Shown: positions 1 to 8,072 of the stretch, one piece after another
How the letters are laid out: every line of letters begins with the position of its first letter
How positions within the stretch are numbered: the stretch's first letter is position 1
NCBI GenBank assembly: GCA_041168165.1
Contig: JBEELK010000149.1
Coordinates: 1 to 18,328, forward strand
DNA: 18,328 nucleotides
Direction of reading: 5' to 3'
DNA from: SXPK01 sp041168165
Lineage (GTDB): Bacteria; Planctomycetota; UBA1135; UBA2386
The notes under the pieces: generated by a model
Told to the model about the DNA's origin: nothing
What the model saw: only the letters and a program-made list of their open reading frames with translations
Database searches by the model: none
Made by a program: the position numbers and the translations under genes

Positions 1-88
1 CGCACGGCCCAAGACGGCCCCGCCTCGGATCACGGTCGTGCGTGCTCCTGACGCTCGCTCCGCTTGCCCCTCCGCTGAAGACCCCCTG

Positions 89-1432
89 ATGACGACCCAC
101 ACCATCCGTCGAGGTTTCGACGTCCGCCTGAGCGGACGGCCCGAACTTGCGCTGGTCGACGCGAACGAGCCGCAACTCGTCGCCGTCGAGACTGCCGAGT
201 TCCCGGGCATCAAGCCCAAGGTCCTGGTCAAAGAAGGCGCCCGCGTCACGACGGGACAGCCGCTCTTCCTCGACAAGCGCGACCGCAAGACGGTCTGGTG
301 CTCGCCGGCGACGGGCACGGTCGAGAAGGTCGAACTTGGCGCGCGCCGCTTCCTCGTCCGCGTGGTGATCCGCGTGGAAGGCAAGGAGGAGTTCTTCGCG
401 ACGCCGAAGGCGCCGAAGAACGCGACGCGCGAGCAGATGGTGGATGCGTTGCAGTCTGCTGGCCTTTGGCCGCTGCTGCTCCAGCGTCCGCTCGGCAAGA
501 TGCCGACGCAGGACATCGAGCCCGTCGCGATCTTCGTGAATGGCATGGGCACCGAGCCGCTCGCGGCCGACCCGGCGTTTGCGACGCGCGGCCAGAAGGA
601 CAACCTGCAGGCCGGCGTCGATGCGCTGAAGTGCCTGACGAAGGGCAAGGTCTACGTCAGCGTGCGCCAAGGCGGCGAGCACAACGCAGACCTCGCTTCG
701 CTCCAGGGCGTCGAAGTGCATCAGTTCGCGGGCCCGCATCCGTCGGGCCTCGTGGGCACGCACATCGCGCACATCCGCCCGCTCAAGCCGAGTGAGAAGG
801 CGATCACGGTTCGCGCGCAGGATCTCGCGCGCATCGGCGAATGGGTGCGCACGGGCCACTATCCCGCGAAGTGCGTCGTCGCCGTCGGCGGCAGCCACGC
901 CGCGGTTCGCAAGTACTACCGCGTGCGCCAAGGCGCGCCGGTTTCGCTCGCGCTCGGCGCCGCGCCGCAAGGCGATGTCCGCGTGATCGCGGGCACGGTG
1001 CTGCACGGCGCGGCGGTCGCGCAGGACTCGTGGATGCCGTTCCGCACCGCGACGCTCAGCGTGATCCCGGAAGGCACCGGCCAGCGCGACCTGTTCGGAT
1101 GGGCACTGCCGCAGTTCGGCAAGCTCAGCGCAAGCCGCAGCGTGTTCAGCTGGCTGTTCCCCAAGAAGGAATACGTGCTCGACGCGCGCCTCAACGGCGG
1201 CCACCGCCCGATCGTCAACATCGGTAGCTGGGAGAGCGTAACGCCGCTCGACATCATCCCGAGCTATTTGATCCGCGCGATCCAAGCAAACGACATCGAA
1301 GAGGCCGTCAAGCTCGGCTTGCTCGAGGTCACCGAGGAAGACGTCGCGCTGTGCACATTCGTCGATCCATGCAAGATCGACGTCGGCGCCATCGTGCGCC
1401 AAGGTTTGGACATGTTCGAGAGGGAGGGCTGA
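89..1432 (+). CDS. nqrA: Na+-translocating NADH:quinone reductase subunit A
   Basis: NqrA is the cytoplasmic subunit of the sodium-pumping NADH:quinone oxidoreductase and contributes to quinone binding. From the ATG at 89 the protein is 447 residues, essentially the family length. It begins TTHTIRRGFDVRLSG, and an RnfC-like barrel/biotinyl-lipoyl-like segment follows (PGIKPKVLVKEGARVTTGQP, then SPATGTVEKVELGARR). The C-terminal part has the family-typical segments LFGWALPQFGKLSASRSVFS, EYVLDARLNGGHRPIVNIGS and CTFVDPCKIDVGAIVRQGLD. A longer start at 38 is possible but adds 17 residues with no family character. It is the first gene of nqrABCDEF, and nqrB follows 3 bases after its stop. I see no clear promoter in the 88 bases before it. 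Confidence 0.96.
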   Translation: MTTHTIRRGFDVRLSGRPELALVDANEPQLVAVETAEFPGIKPKVLVKEGARVTTGQPLFLDKRDRKTVWCSPATGTVEKVELGARRFLVRVVIRVEGKEEFFATPKAPKNATREQMVDALQSAGLWPLLLQRPLGKMPTQDIEPVAIFVNGMGTEPLAADPAFATRGQKDNLQAGVDALKCLTKGKVYVSVRQGGEHNADLASLQGVEVHQFAGPHPSGLVGTHIAHIRPLKPSEKAITVRAQDLARIGEWVRTGHYPAKCVVAVGGSHAAVRKYYRVRQGAPVSLALGAAPQGDVRVIAGTVLHGAAVAQDSWMPFRTATLSVIPEGTGQRDLFGWALPQFGKLSASRSVFSWLFPKKEYVLDARLNGGHRPIVNIGSWESVTPLDIIPSYLIRAIQANDIEEAVKLGLLEVTEEDVALCTFVDPCKIDVGAIVRQGLDMFEREG

Positions 1433-1435
1433 GCC

Positions 1436-2707
1436 GTGCAGTTCTTGCGCAACCTGATCGAGAAGCAGAAGACGCTCTATCACGAGCCGGGCAGCAAGCT
1501 GCACAAGGTGTGGCCGCTGTTCGACGCGTTCGAGACCTTCTTGTTCGCTCCCGACTTCCGCGCCGGCAAGGAACGCGTGCACGTCCGCGACTACGTGGAC
1601 CTGAAGCGCGTGATGAACACGGTCATCCTCGCGATGCTGCCGTGCTTGCTGTGGGCGATCTGGAACGCGGGCGCGCAGCACTTTGCCGCCATCGCGTCGA
1701 AGAACGTGGCGCAGGCGGACTACGCGCTCGGCTGGATGCAGTCGATCCTCGGCGCGCCCAACCTCGCGGCGGTGTCGGCGATGGACACGATCGTGTTCGG
1801 CCTGCAGCGCATGCTGCCGATCCTGATCGTCAGCTACGGCGTCGGCCTCGGCATCGAGATGACGTTCTCGGTGATCCGCAAGGAAGAGGTCAGCGAGGGC
1901 TACCTCGTCTCCGGCATGCTGATCGCGCTGATCGTCCCCGCGTCGATCCCGCTGTGGCAACTCGCGATCGGCGTCGCGCTGTCCGTGGTCCTCGGCAAGG
2001 AGGTCTTCGGCGGCACGGGCATGAACATCTTCAACCCGGCGATGCTTGTGCGCGCGTTCCTGTTCTTCGCGTTCGCTGCGCAGATGTCGGGCGACATGGT
2101 CTGGGTGGCCGGCAACGGCGGCCCCGCCAACGTGCCCGGCTTCCTCGTCGACGGCTACTCGGCTCCGACTGCGCTCGCGGTCATCAAGTCGTCGACGACA
2201 AACGCAAGCGAGGCGCTCGCGGCCTACGGCAACGGCGCCTACAGCCACGAGAACCTGTTCTTCGGCAACATCCCCGGCAGCGCCGGCGAGATGAGCAAGC
2301 TCGCGGTGCTGATCGGCGCGTTCTGGCTGATCCTCACGGGCGTCGGCTCGTGGCGCGTCATGGCAGGCGGCGTGATTGGCCTGTTGGCCAGCGCGTTCCT
2401 GATCAAGACGTTCAGCGGCGCCACGACGGGCCCGATCTCGCTCGCGCCGTGGGAGCACCTGCTCTGCGGCGGCTTCTTGTTCGGCATCGTCTTCATGGCA
2501 ACGGACCCCGTGTCGTCGCCGGAGACGAGCCTCGGCAAGTGGATCTACGGCATCCTGGTCGGCTTCGTGACCATCCTCGTGCGCACGATCAACCCGGCGT
2601 ATCCCGAGGGCACGATGCTCGCGGTCCTGCTGATGAACGCGTTCGCGCCGACCATCGACCACTTCATCGTCTCGTCCAACATCAAGCGGAGGCTCGCACG
2701 CGCATGA
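1436..2707 (+). CDS. nqrB: Na+-translocating NADH:quinone reductase subunit B
   Basis: NqrB is the large membrane subunit that holds a covalently bound FMN, takes part in quinone reduction and carries the sodium path. It is 423 residues from a GTG start, which is preceded by a strong Shine-Dalgarno (AGGGAGGG, 1421-1428) inside the end of nqrA. The N-terminus (LIEKQKTLYHEPGSKLHKVW) is typical, and hydrophobic helices follow throughout. The FMN attachment region is D239-G-Y-S-A-P-T245, so Thr245 is the predicted flavinylated residue, corresponding to the SGAT threonine in Vibrio. The Ala-Pro before the Thr departs from the usual Gly-Ala. It overlaps nqrC by four bases (ATGA), which suggests translational coupling. 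Confidence 0.96.
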   Translation: MQFLRNLIEKQKTLYHEPGSKLHKVWPLFDAFETFLFAPDFRAGKERVHVRDYVDLKRVMNTVILAMLPCLLWAIWNAGAQHFAAIASKNVAQADYALGWMQSILGAPNLAAVSAMDTIVFGLQRMLPILIVSYGVGLGIEMTFSVIRKEEVSEGYLVSGMLIALIVPASIPLWQLAIGVALSVVLGKEVFGGTGMNIFNPAMLVRAFLFFAFAAQMSGDMVWVAGNGGPANVPGFLVDGYSAPTALAVIKSSTTNASEALAAYGNGAYSHENLFFGNIPGSAGEMSKLAVLIGAFWLILTGVGSWRVMAGGVIGLLASAFLIKTFSGATTGPISLAPWEHLLCGGFLFGIVFMATDPVSSPETSLGKWIYGILVGFVTILVRTINPAYPEGTMLAVLLMNAFAPTIDHFIVSSNIKRRLARA

Positions 2708-3459
2708 ACACGAGCAGCAATGGATACGTGATGGGATTCGCGATCGGCGTCTGCGTCGTGATCAGCGCGGCGCTCGCGATGACCGCGAACTCGCTCAAGC
2801 CGATCCAGGACGAGGCGGCCGAATTCGACCGCCAGAAGAACGTGATGATGGCGGCGGGCCTAGTTCAGGCCGACGACACCCGCACGGTCGCGGAGCTGAA
2901 GAAGCTGTACGTCGACCGGGTGAAGGAAGTCGTCGTCAACACGAAGACCGGCGAGGTCCTGGAAGGCAAGTCCTCAAAGGACGCCGCGCAGCTGAACAAG
3001 GAAGCGGATGCCGCCGACAAGGCCGACAAGACCGCTGCTTCGCGCTTCCGCGTCGTTGCGACGACGCTCGGTGACGGTGGCAAGCTGGAGACCGTCGTGC
3101 TGCCGATCTCGGGCAAGGGCCTGTGGAGCACGATCTACGGTTACCTCGCGCTCGAAGGCGACCTGGAGCACGTGCGCGGCGTGACCTTCTACAAGCACGG
3201 CGAGACGCCAGGTCTCGGCGGCGAGTGCGAGAACCCTCTGTGGTGCGCGCAGTGGAAGGGCAAGTCGATCCGCGATGAACAGAAGAAGCTCGTCGGCATC
3301 AAGGTCAAGAAGGGCAAGGTCGACCCTTCGATCCCCGTTGAAAAGGCGCACAAGGTCGATGGGCTCTCGGGCTCCACGATCACAAGCGATGGCATTAGCA
3401 GGTTCGTGCTCGCGGACCTGACGGCATTCGAGGGCTACCTCAATTCTTTGGCGAAGTAG
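2704..3459 (+). CDS. nqrC: Na+-translocating NADH:quinone reductase subunit C
   Basis: NqrC is a single-helix-anchored, periplasm-facing flavoprotein that carries a covalent FMN and passes electrons toward NqrB. It is 251 residues. A transmembrane helix spans about residues 8-28 (GFAIGVCVVISAALAM), followed by a soluble FMN-binding domain. The segment FYKHGETPGLGGE (162-174) is the conserved NqrC/RnfG loop, and D219-G-L-S-G-S-T225 is the flavinylation site; Thr225 has the same number as the modified threonine in Vibrio NqrC. A Lys/Asp/Ala-rich insertion lies around residues 88-112. The frame is open far upstream, but the ATG at 2704, in the ATGA overlap with nqrB, gives the family N-terminus. 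The stop is TAG. Confidence 0.96.
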   Translation: MNTSSNGYVMGFAIGVCVVISAALAMTANSLKPIQDEAAEFDRQKNVMMAAGLVQADDTRTVAELKKLYVDRVKEVVVNTKTGEVLEGKSSKDAAQLNKEADAADKADKTAASRFRVVATTLGDGGKLETVVLPISGKGLWSTIYGYLALEGDLEHVRGVTFYKHGETPGLGGECENPLWCAQWKGKSIRDEQKKLVGIKVKKGKVDPSIPVEKAHKVDGLSGSTITSDGISRFVLADLTAFEGYLNSLAK

Positions 3460-3479
3460 GCAGGATCAGAGATTCCATC

Positions 3480-4139
3480 ATGACGGCTACCGCAACCCCG
3501 CCAGTCAAGAAGAGCTCCCTGTTCGGCAAGGAGGAGCTCAAGGTCATCAAGGACCCGCTCTGGGACAGCAATCCGATTGCGTTCCAGATCCTCGGCATCT
3601 GCAGCTCGCTCGCTGTGACCACGCGCCTCGATAAGGCGCTCGTCATGGGCATCGGCGTCATGCTCGTCACGGCGCTCAGCAACGTGATGATCAGCTGCAT
3701 CCGCAACTTCATCCCGAACAAGATCCGCATCATCGTCCAGCTCGTCATCGTGTCGGGCGTGGTGATCGTGTTCGACCAGTTCCTGCGGGCCTACATGTTT
3801 GACCTCAGCAAGCAGCTGTCGGTCTTCGTCGGCCTGATCATCACGAACTGCATCGTCATGGGTCGCCTTGAGGCCTACGCGATGGGCAACCCGCCGTGGC
3901 GCAGCTTCCTGGACGGCATCGGCAACGGGCTTGGCTACATGTGGATCCTTGCCGTCGTCGGATCTGTCCGCGAAATCTTCGGCTCGGGCAAGCTGCTCGG
4001 AATGCAGGTGATCCCGGAATCGATGTACGCGGCCGGCTACGTCAATAACGGCCTGATGGTGTTGGCTCCGGGCGCGTTCTTGCTGCTCGGCGTGATCGTC
4101 TGGATCCAGCGCTCGATCTCGGGCTACTCGGAGAAGTGA
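3480..4139 (+). CDS. nqrD: Na+-translocating NADH:quinone reductase subunit D
   Basis: NqrD is a polytopic membrane subunit that pairs with NqrE in an inverted-topology arrangement. Together they hold a membrane-embedded iron-sulfur cluster. It is 219 residues, about ten longer than usual because of an N-terminal extension before KDPLWDSNPIAFQILGICSS. The conserved cluster cysteines are Cys41 (LGICSSLAVT) and Cys124 (IITNCIVMGR). Several hydrophobic helices and the conserved MGNPPWRSFLDGIGNGLGY loop are visible. It lies 20 bases after nqrC and 3 bases before nqrE, inside the operon. Confidence 0.96.
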   Translation: MTATATPPVKKSSLFGKEELKVIKDPLWDSNPIAFQILGICSSLAVTTRLDKALVMGIGVMLVTALSNVMISCIRNFIPNKIRIIVQLVIVSGVVIVFDQFLRAYMFDLSKQLSVFVGLIITNCIVMGRLEAYAMGNPPWRSFLDGIGNGLGYMWILAVVGSVREIFGSGKLLGMQVIPESMYAAGYVNNGLMVLAPGAFLLLGVIVWIQRSISGYSEK

Positions 4140-4142
4140 ACC

Positions 4143-4772
4143 ATGGTTTCGATGCTCGCTTTCTTCAGTGACGAATCGCTGTCGAGCGTGTTCCTGCGCT
4201 CGGTCTTCGTCGAGAACATCCTGCTGTCATTCTTCTTGGGAATGTGCAGCTACCTCGCAGTCAGCAAGCGCGTCGACTCCGCGATCGGCCTCGGCATCGC
4301 GGTGATCTTCGTGCAGGTGCTGACGGTGCCGATGAACTGGGCGCTCCAGACCTACGTGCTCAGTGAAGGCGCGTTGGCATGGGCTGGGTTCCCCGAGAGC
4401 GATCTCGGCTACCTGCAGTTCCTCACATTCATCGCTTCGATCGCCGCCGTGACGCAGGTCGTCGAGATGGCGGTCGATAAGTTCAGCCCCAAGCTCTACG
4501 CGGCGCTCGGCATCTTCTTGCCGCTCATCGCCGTGAACTGCGCGATCCTCGGCGGGTCGCTGTTCATGGTGGAGCGCAAGTACGACTTCGCGCAGTCGGT
4601 GGTCTACGGCATCGGATCGGGTGGCGGCTGGGCGCTCGCGATCGTCAGCATGGCCGCGATCCGCTGGCGCATGCGCACGGCGCACATCCCTGCGCCTTTG
4701 AAGGGCCTCGGCATCACCTTCATCACCACGGGCCTCGTGGCGATGGCGTTCATGACCTTCAGCGGCATCTGA
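4143..4772 (+). CDS. nqrE: Na+-translocating NADH:quinone reductase subunit E
   Basis: NqrE is the second of the paired membrane subunits that share an iron-sulfur cluster near the centre of the membrane. It is 209 residues, close to the family length, and nearly all hydrophobic helices. Its cluster cysteines are Cys35 (FLGMCSYLAVS) and Cys133 (IAVNCAILGGSL), mirroring those in NqrD. The GSGGGWALAIVSMAAIR segment and the C-terminus (GLGITFITTGLVAMAFMTF) are family-typical. It sits 3 bases after nqrD and 3 bases before nqrF. Confidence 0.96.
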   Translation: MVSMLAFFSDESLSSVFLRSVFVENILLSFFLGMCSYLAVSKRVDSAIGLGIAVIFVQVLTVPMNWALQTYVLSEGALAWAGFPESDLGYLQFLTFIASIAAVTQVVEMAVDKFSPKLYAALGIFLPLIAVNCAILGGSLFMVERKYDFAQSVVYGIGSGGGWALAIVSMAAIRWRMRTAHIPAPLKGLGITFITTGLVAMAFMTFSGI

Positions 4773-4775
4773 GCA

Positions 4776-6008
4776 ATGTTCACTACCATCCTTACCGGCG
4801 TAGCAGCACTCACCGGAGTCATTGTGCTCCTGGTGGTCGTGCTGATGTTCTGCGAGAAGAAGTTGGTCCGTAAGGGCAAGGTCAAGCTGCTCATCAACGA
4901 CGACGCGAGCCGTTCGCCCGAAGTCGATGTCGGCACCAACCTGCTGATGGCGCTGTCGCAGCAGAAGCTGTTCTTGCCGTCCGCATGCGGTGGCAAGGGC
5001 TCCTGCGCGATGTGCAAGTGCCAGGTCTTCGAAGGCGGCGGCGACATCCTTCCGAGCGAGCGCACGCACATCAACCGCGGCGCCGCCAAGGAACACTGGC
5101 GCCTCGCGTGCCAGGTCAAGGTCCGCGGCCCGATGAAGATCAAGGTGCCGGACGAGGTGTTCGGCATCCGCAAGTGGGAGTGCACGGTCACCAGCAACGA
5201 CAACGTCGCCACTTTCATCAAAGAACTGAAGGTCGCGTTGCCAGCGGGCGAAGTGATCGACTTCCAGTCCGGCGGCTACATCCAGATCGACGTCCCGGAC
5301 TACCAGAACCTCAAGTTCAAGGACTTCGACGTAGCTGAGAAGTACCGCGGCGATTGGGACAAGTTCAAGCTGTGGGACCTCGTGGCGAACAACCCCGAGC
5401 CCATCTTCCGCGCCTACTCGATGGCGAATCATCCGGCGGAAGGAAACATGGTGATGCTCAACATCCGCATCGCCACGCCGCCGCCGAAGCGCATGGACCT
5501 GCCGCCAGGCGTGTGCTCCTCCTACGTCTTCTCGCTCAAGAAGGGCGACAAGATCACGATCTCGGGCCCCTACGGCGAGTTCCACATCAAGGACACCAAG
5601 CGGGAGATGATCTACATCGGCGGCGGCGCGGGCATGGCCCCATTGCGCAGCCACATCTTCCACTTGTTCCACACCGAGAAGACGACCCGCAAGGTCAGCT
5701 ACTGGTATGGCGCGCGCAGCAAGCGCGAGATGTTCTACACCGAGGAATTCGAGGCGATTGAAAAGAAGTTCCCCAACTTCAAATACAACGTCGCCTTGAG
5801 CGAGCCGCAGCCGGAAGACAATTGGACCGGCTTCAAGGGCTTCATCCACCAGATCGTGTTCGACAACTACTTGAAGAACCACGAGAACGTCGATGAGATC
5901 GAGTTCTACCTGTGTGGACCGCCAATGATGAACAGCGCGGTGTTCAAGATGCTCGATGACCTGGGCGTCGAGAAGAACATGATCGCGTTCGACGACTTCG
6001 GCGGCTGA
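4776..6008 (+). CDS. nqrF: Na+-translocating NADH:quinone reductase subunit F
   Basis: NqrF is the electron-entry subunit: it oxidises NADH through FAD and passes electrons to a [2Fe-2S] cluster. It is 410 residues. One N-terminal transmembrane helix (about residues 4-25) is followed by a ferredoxin domain with Cys71, Cys77, Cys80 and Cys112. Next comes an FAD-binding domain with RAYSMANHP (212-220). The NADH-binding domain has GGGAGMAPLR (282-291) and YLCGPPMMN near residue 380. The protein ends FDDFGG, as the family does. It is the last gene of the operon and an intrinsic terminator follows. Confidence 0.97.
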   Translation: MFTTILTGVAALTGVIVLLVVVLMFCEKKLVRKGKVKLLINDDASRSPEVDVGTNLLMALSQQKLFLPSACGGKGSCAMCKCQVFEGGGDILPSERTHINRGAAKEHWRLACQVKVRGPMKIKVPDEVFGIRKWECTVTSNDNVATFIKELKVALPAGEVIDFQSGGYIQIDVPDYQNLKFKDFDVAEKYRGDWDKFKLWDLVANNPEPIFRAYSMANHPAEGNMVMLNIRIATPPPKRMDLPPGVCSSYVFSLKKGDKITISGPYGEFHIKDTKREMIYIGGGAGMAPLRSHIFHLFHTEKTTRKVSYWYGARSKREMFYTEEFEAIEKKFPNFKYNVALSEPQPEDNWTGFKGFIHQIVFDNYLKNHENVDEIEFYLCGPPMMNSAVFKMLDDLGVEKNMIAFDDFGG

Positions 6009-6037
6009 TCGCCGAAGCAGATCGCGATCGCACGAGA

Positions 6038-6065
6038 CGGACCGGCATCGCGCCGGTCCGTTTTG
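6038..6065 (+). terminator. Intrinsic terminator of the nqr operon
   Basis: A perfect 10-bp stem (ACGGACCGGC at 6038-6047 with GCCGGTCCGT at 6053-6062) closes a five-base loop, ATCGC. A run of T (6062-6065, then GC and TTT) follows directly. It lies 30 bases after the nqrF stop and 28 bases before the apbE-like gene, so that gene probably has its own promoter or depends on readthrough. Confidence 0.9.
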
Positions 6066-6093
6066 CTTTGTGGGCCGCTAGTCTGCTGCGCCG

Positions 6094-8001
6094 ATGCGAA
6101 CCTTCGCTGCGCGGCTGTTCCTCGCCTTGCCCTTGCTGCTGTGCGCCTGCGGCGCGGAGGAACGGCGCGCAGAGCCGTTGCGCCAACTCAGCGGGCCCAC
6201 GATGGGCTCTGCTTGGTCGATCAAGTGGCACGGCGGCGCGGAGCCAGAGCGCACGAAGCAGTTGATCGAACGCGTGCTGTCCGACGTCGACCTCGTGTTC
6301 AGCAACTGGCGCGCGGACAGCGAGATCGCGGCCTTCAACGCGCATGCGAGCACCGAGCCGTTCTCTGCGACTCCGCTGCTGTGCGACGCGCTCGAACTCG
6401 CGCTCGAGGTCGCGAGGGCGACCGATGGCGCATTCGATCCGACGGTGAAGCCGCTGGTGGATCTCTATCGCGAGCAGAAGAAGAGCGGCATCGCGCCATC
6501 GGCGGAGGCCGTGGCGAGCGCCAAGGCTCGCGTCGATTGGCGCCGGGTGCGCCGCGTGCCCGGCAAGAACCGCATCGAGAAGCTGAGTCCTGACGTCGCG
6601 ATCGACCTCGATGGCATCGTTGCCGGGTACGCAGCAGACCTGCTCGCTCCTGCGCTCGCGGAGTTGTCGGTCACGAACTTCATGCTCGACGTCACCGGCG
6701 AAATCCTCTGCCGCGGTGTGCGTCCCGATGGGTTGCCGTGGCGCATCGGCATCGTCGATCCCGACAACGCGATGGTTGGCGCGGAGCAGTCGCTGCTCGT
6801 CGTGCCGATCCGTGATCGTTCGCTGTGCACCAGCGGCGACTACCGCAACTTCGTCGTCGCGGACGGCAAGGTCACGACGCACGTGTTTGATCCGCGCACT
6901 GGGCAAAACCCGACGCATGGCGTCGTGAGCGTGTCCGTGCTCGCGCGGTCGTGCGCGGTCGCCGACGCGGTTGGCACCGCGTTGATGGTCACGGGCCCCG
7001 ATGCGGCGCGTGGGCTGCTGAAGAATCTCCGGTCTACGTTCCGCCTTCATGTCGAACTCGCTGCGGATGCGGAACTCGCCGCGTGGTTCGTGCTCGCGAA
7101 CCCCGATGGAGCGCTGCATTCGGTCCCGCTTGGCTGGCCCGCTGCGTTCCGTGTCGATGGATCGCCGCTGCCGCCCCAGCAGTTCGACGACGCGGAGCAG
7201 ACACGACGCGAGCAGGACCTCGCCGATGCGCAGCGCGCGTACGCCGACGCGCCGCAGTCTGTCGAGGCCGCGGTGTGGGTGGGGCGGAGGCTCGGCTATC
7301 TCGGTCGCTTCCGCGAGGCCGTTGCGCATTTCACGGAAGCGCTCGCCGAGTTCCCCGACGAGCCGCGCTTGTTGCGCCATCGCGGCCATCGCCATCTGTC
7401 GTTGCGCGACTTCGAGTCCGCGCGCGATGACTTGCTGCGCGCGAGTGAACTCGTGCGCGGCAAGCCGGATGAAGTGGAGCCCGACGGCAGGCCAACGCCA
7501 GGGCGTCAACCGCACGGCACGCTGCACTACGCGATCCACTACCACCTCGGCCTCGCGCAGTTCTGCTTGTTGGACTTCGCTGCCGCCGAGCGCGCGTGGC
7601 GCGATTGCCTCGCGGTCTCCAACAACGACGAGTCGCGCGCCGCAGTCACGCACTGGATCTGTTCGTCGCTGTTCGCGCAGCAGCGCTTCGCCGAGTGCGC
7701 GCCGTTGCTCGCAGCGCTCTCGCCAACAATGGATGTCGTCGAGAACCGCCACTACCTCGAACTCTGCTTGCTCTACCGCGGCGATCTCACGTTCGAGGCG
7801 CTCGCAACGCGCGATGCGCAATGGGGCTCGTCGCTCGCGTTCGGCGCCGTGCACTACGCATGGCGCAAGAAGGGCATCGATGCGGCCTATGCGCCGAAGT
7901 CGGAGCAAGAAGCGCTCGCGCAGTTGCGAGCGATTGCGCAGCGCGCGGACTGGCAGTCGTTCGGAGTCATCGCCGCCGAGGCCGTCACCAACGGTCGCTG
8001 A
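6094..8001 (+). CDS. apbE: ApbE-type FMN transferase lipoprotein with C-terminal TPR-like domain
   Basis: ApbE family enzymes use FAD to attach FMN covalently to Thr in exported domains such as those of NqrB and NqrC. The 635-residue product starts with a lipoprotein signal (lipobox LCAC, Cys19). The ApbE domain covers about residues 30-345: SGPTMGSAWSIKW, FSNWRADSEIAAFN, DGAFDPTVKPLVDLY, DLDGIVAGYAAD (171-182), CTSGDYRNF, HVFDPRTG (263-270) and ADAVGTALMVTG (290-301), including the likely Mg-binding Asp291 and Thr295. The usual Lys of the GIAKG motif is Ala177 here. Residues about 370-635 look like TPR helices (for example EAAVWVGRRLGYLGRFREAV and LGLAQFCLLDFAAAERAWRD). Ordinary ApbE proteins are about 330-350 residues, so this is a fusion. 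Its position next to nqrABCDEF supports an NQR maturation role. Confidence 0.92.
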   Translation: MRTFAARLFLALPLLLCACGAEERRAEPLRQLSGPTMGSAWSIKWHGGAEPERTKQLIERVLSDVDLVFSNWRADSEIAAFNAHASTEPFSATPLLCDALELALEVARATDGAFDPTVKPLVDLYREQKKSGIAPSAEAVASAKARVDWRRVRRVPGKNRIEKLSPDVAIDLDGIVAGYAADLLAPALAELSVTNFMLDVTGEILCRGVRPDGLPWRIGIVDPDNAMVGAEQSLLVVPIRDRSLCTSGDYRNFVVADGKVTTHVFDPRTGQNPTHGVVSVSVLARSCAVADAVGTALMVTGPDAARGLLKNLRSTFRLHVELAADAELAAWFVLANPDGALHSVPLGWPAAFRVDGSPLPPQQFDDAEQTRREQDLADAQRAYADAPQSVEAAVWVGRRLGYLGRFREAVAHFTEALAEFPDEPRLLRHRGHRHLSLRDFESARDDLLRASELVRGKPDEVEPDGRPTPGRQPHGTLHYAIHYHLGLAQFCLLDFAAAERAWRDCLAVSNNDESRAAVTHWICSSLFAQQRFAECAPLLAALSPTMDVVENRHYLELCLLYRGDLTFEALATRDAQWGSSLAFGAVHYAWRKKGIDAAYAPKSEQEALAQLRAIAQRADWQSFGVIAAEAVTNGR

Positions 8002-8007
8002 GCACTG

Positions 8008-8026
8008 GAGCCGAGCAACTCGGCTC
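8008..8026 (+). terminator. Hairpin after apbE
   Basis: A perfect 8-bp stem (GAGCCGAG with CTCGGCTC) closes a three-base loop, CAA, 6 bases after the apbE stop. No T-run follows, so it may be a weak or Rho-assisted terminator or an mRNA 3'-end protecting hairpin. Confidence 0.45.
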
Positions 8027-8045
8027 GGCAATCGTCAGCGCAGAA

Positions 8046-8065
8046 GAGGCGCACCCACGCGCCTC
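8046..8065 (-). terminator. Probable terminator of the sigma factor gene
   Basis: A perfect 7-bp stem (GAGGCGC with GCGCCTC) closes a six-base loop, 7 bases beyond the sigma factor stop on the minus strand. It is followed there by TTCT. It sits between two convergent genes and could also act on plus-strand transcripts. Confidence 0.5.
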
Positions 8066-8072
8066 GTCGTTC

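Noticed and set aside
4227..5882. Long minus-strand open frame of 551 codons
   Set aside because: It lies antisense to nqrE and nqrF and is Arg/His/Asp-rich without motifs; an artefact of high GC at third codon positions.
5944..8031. Long minus-strand open frame of 695 codons
   Set aside because: It is antisense to the apbE gene and crosses the nqr terminator; its composition is that of a shadow frame.
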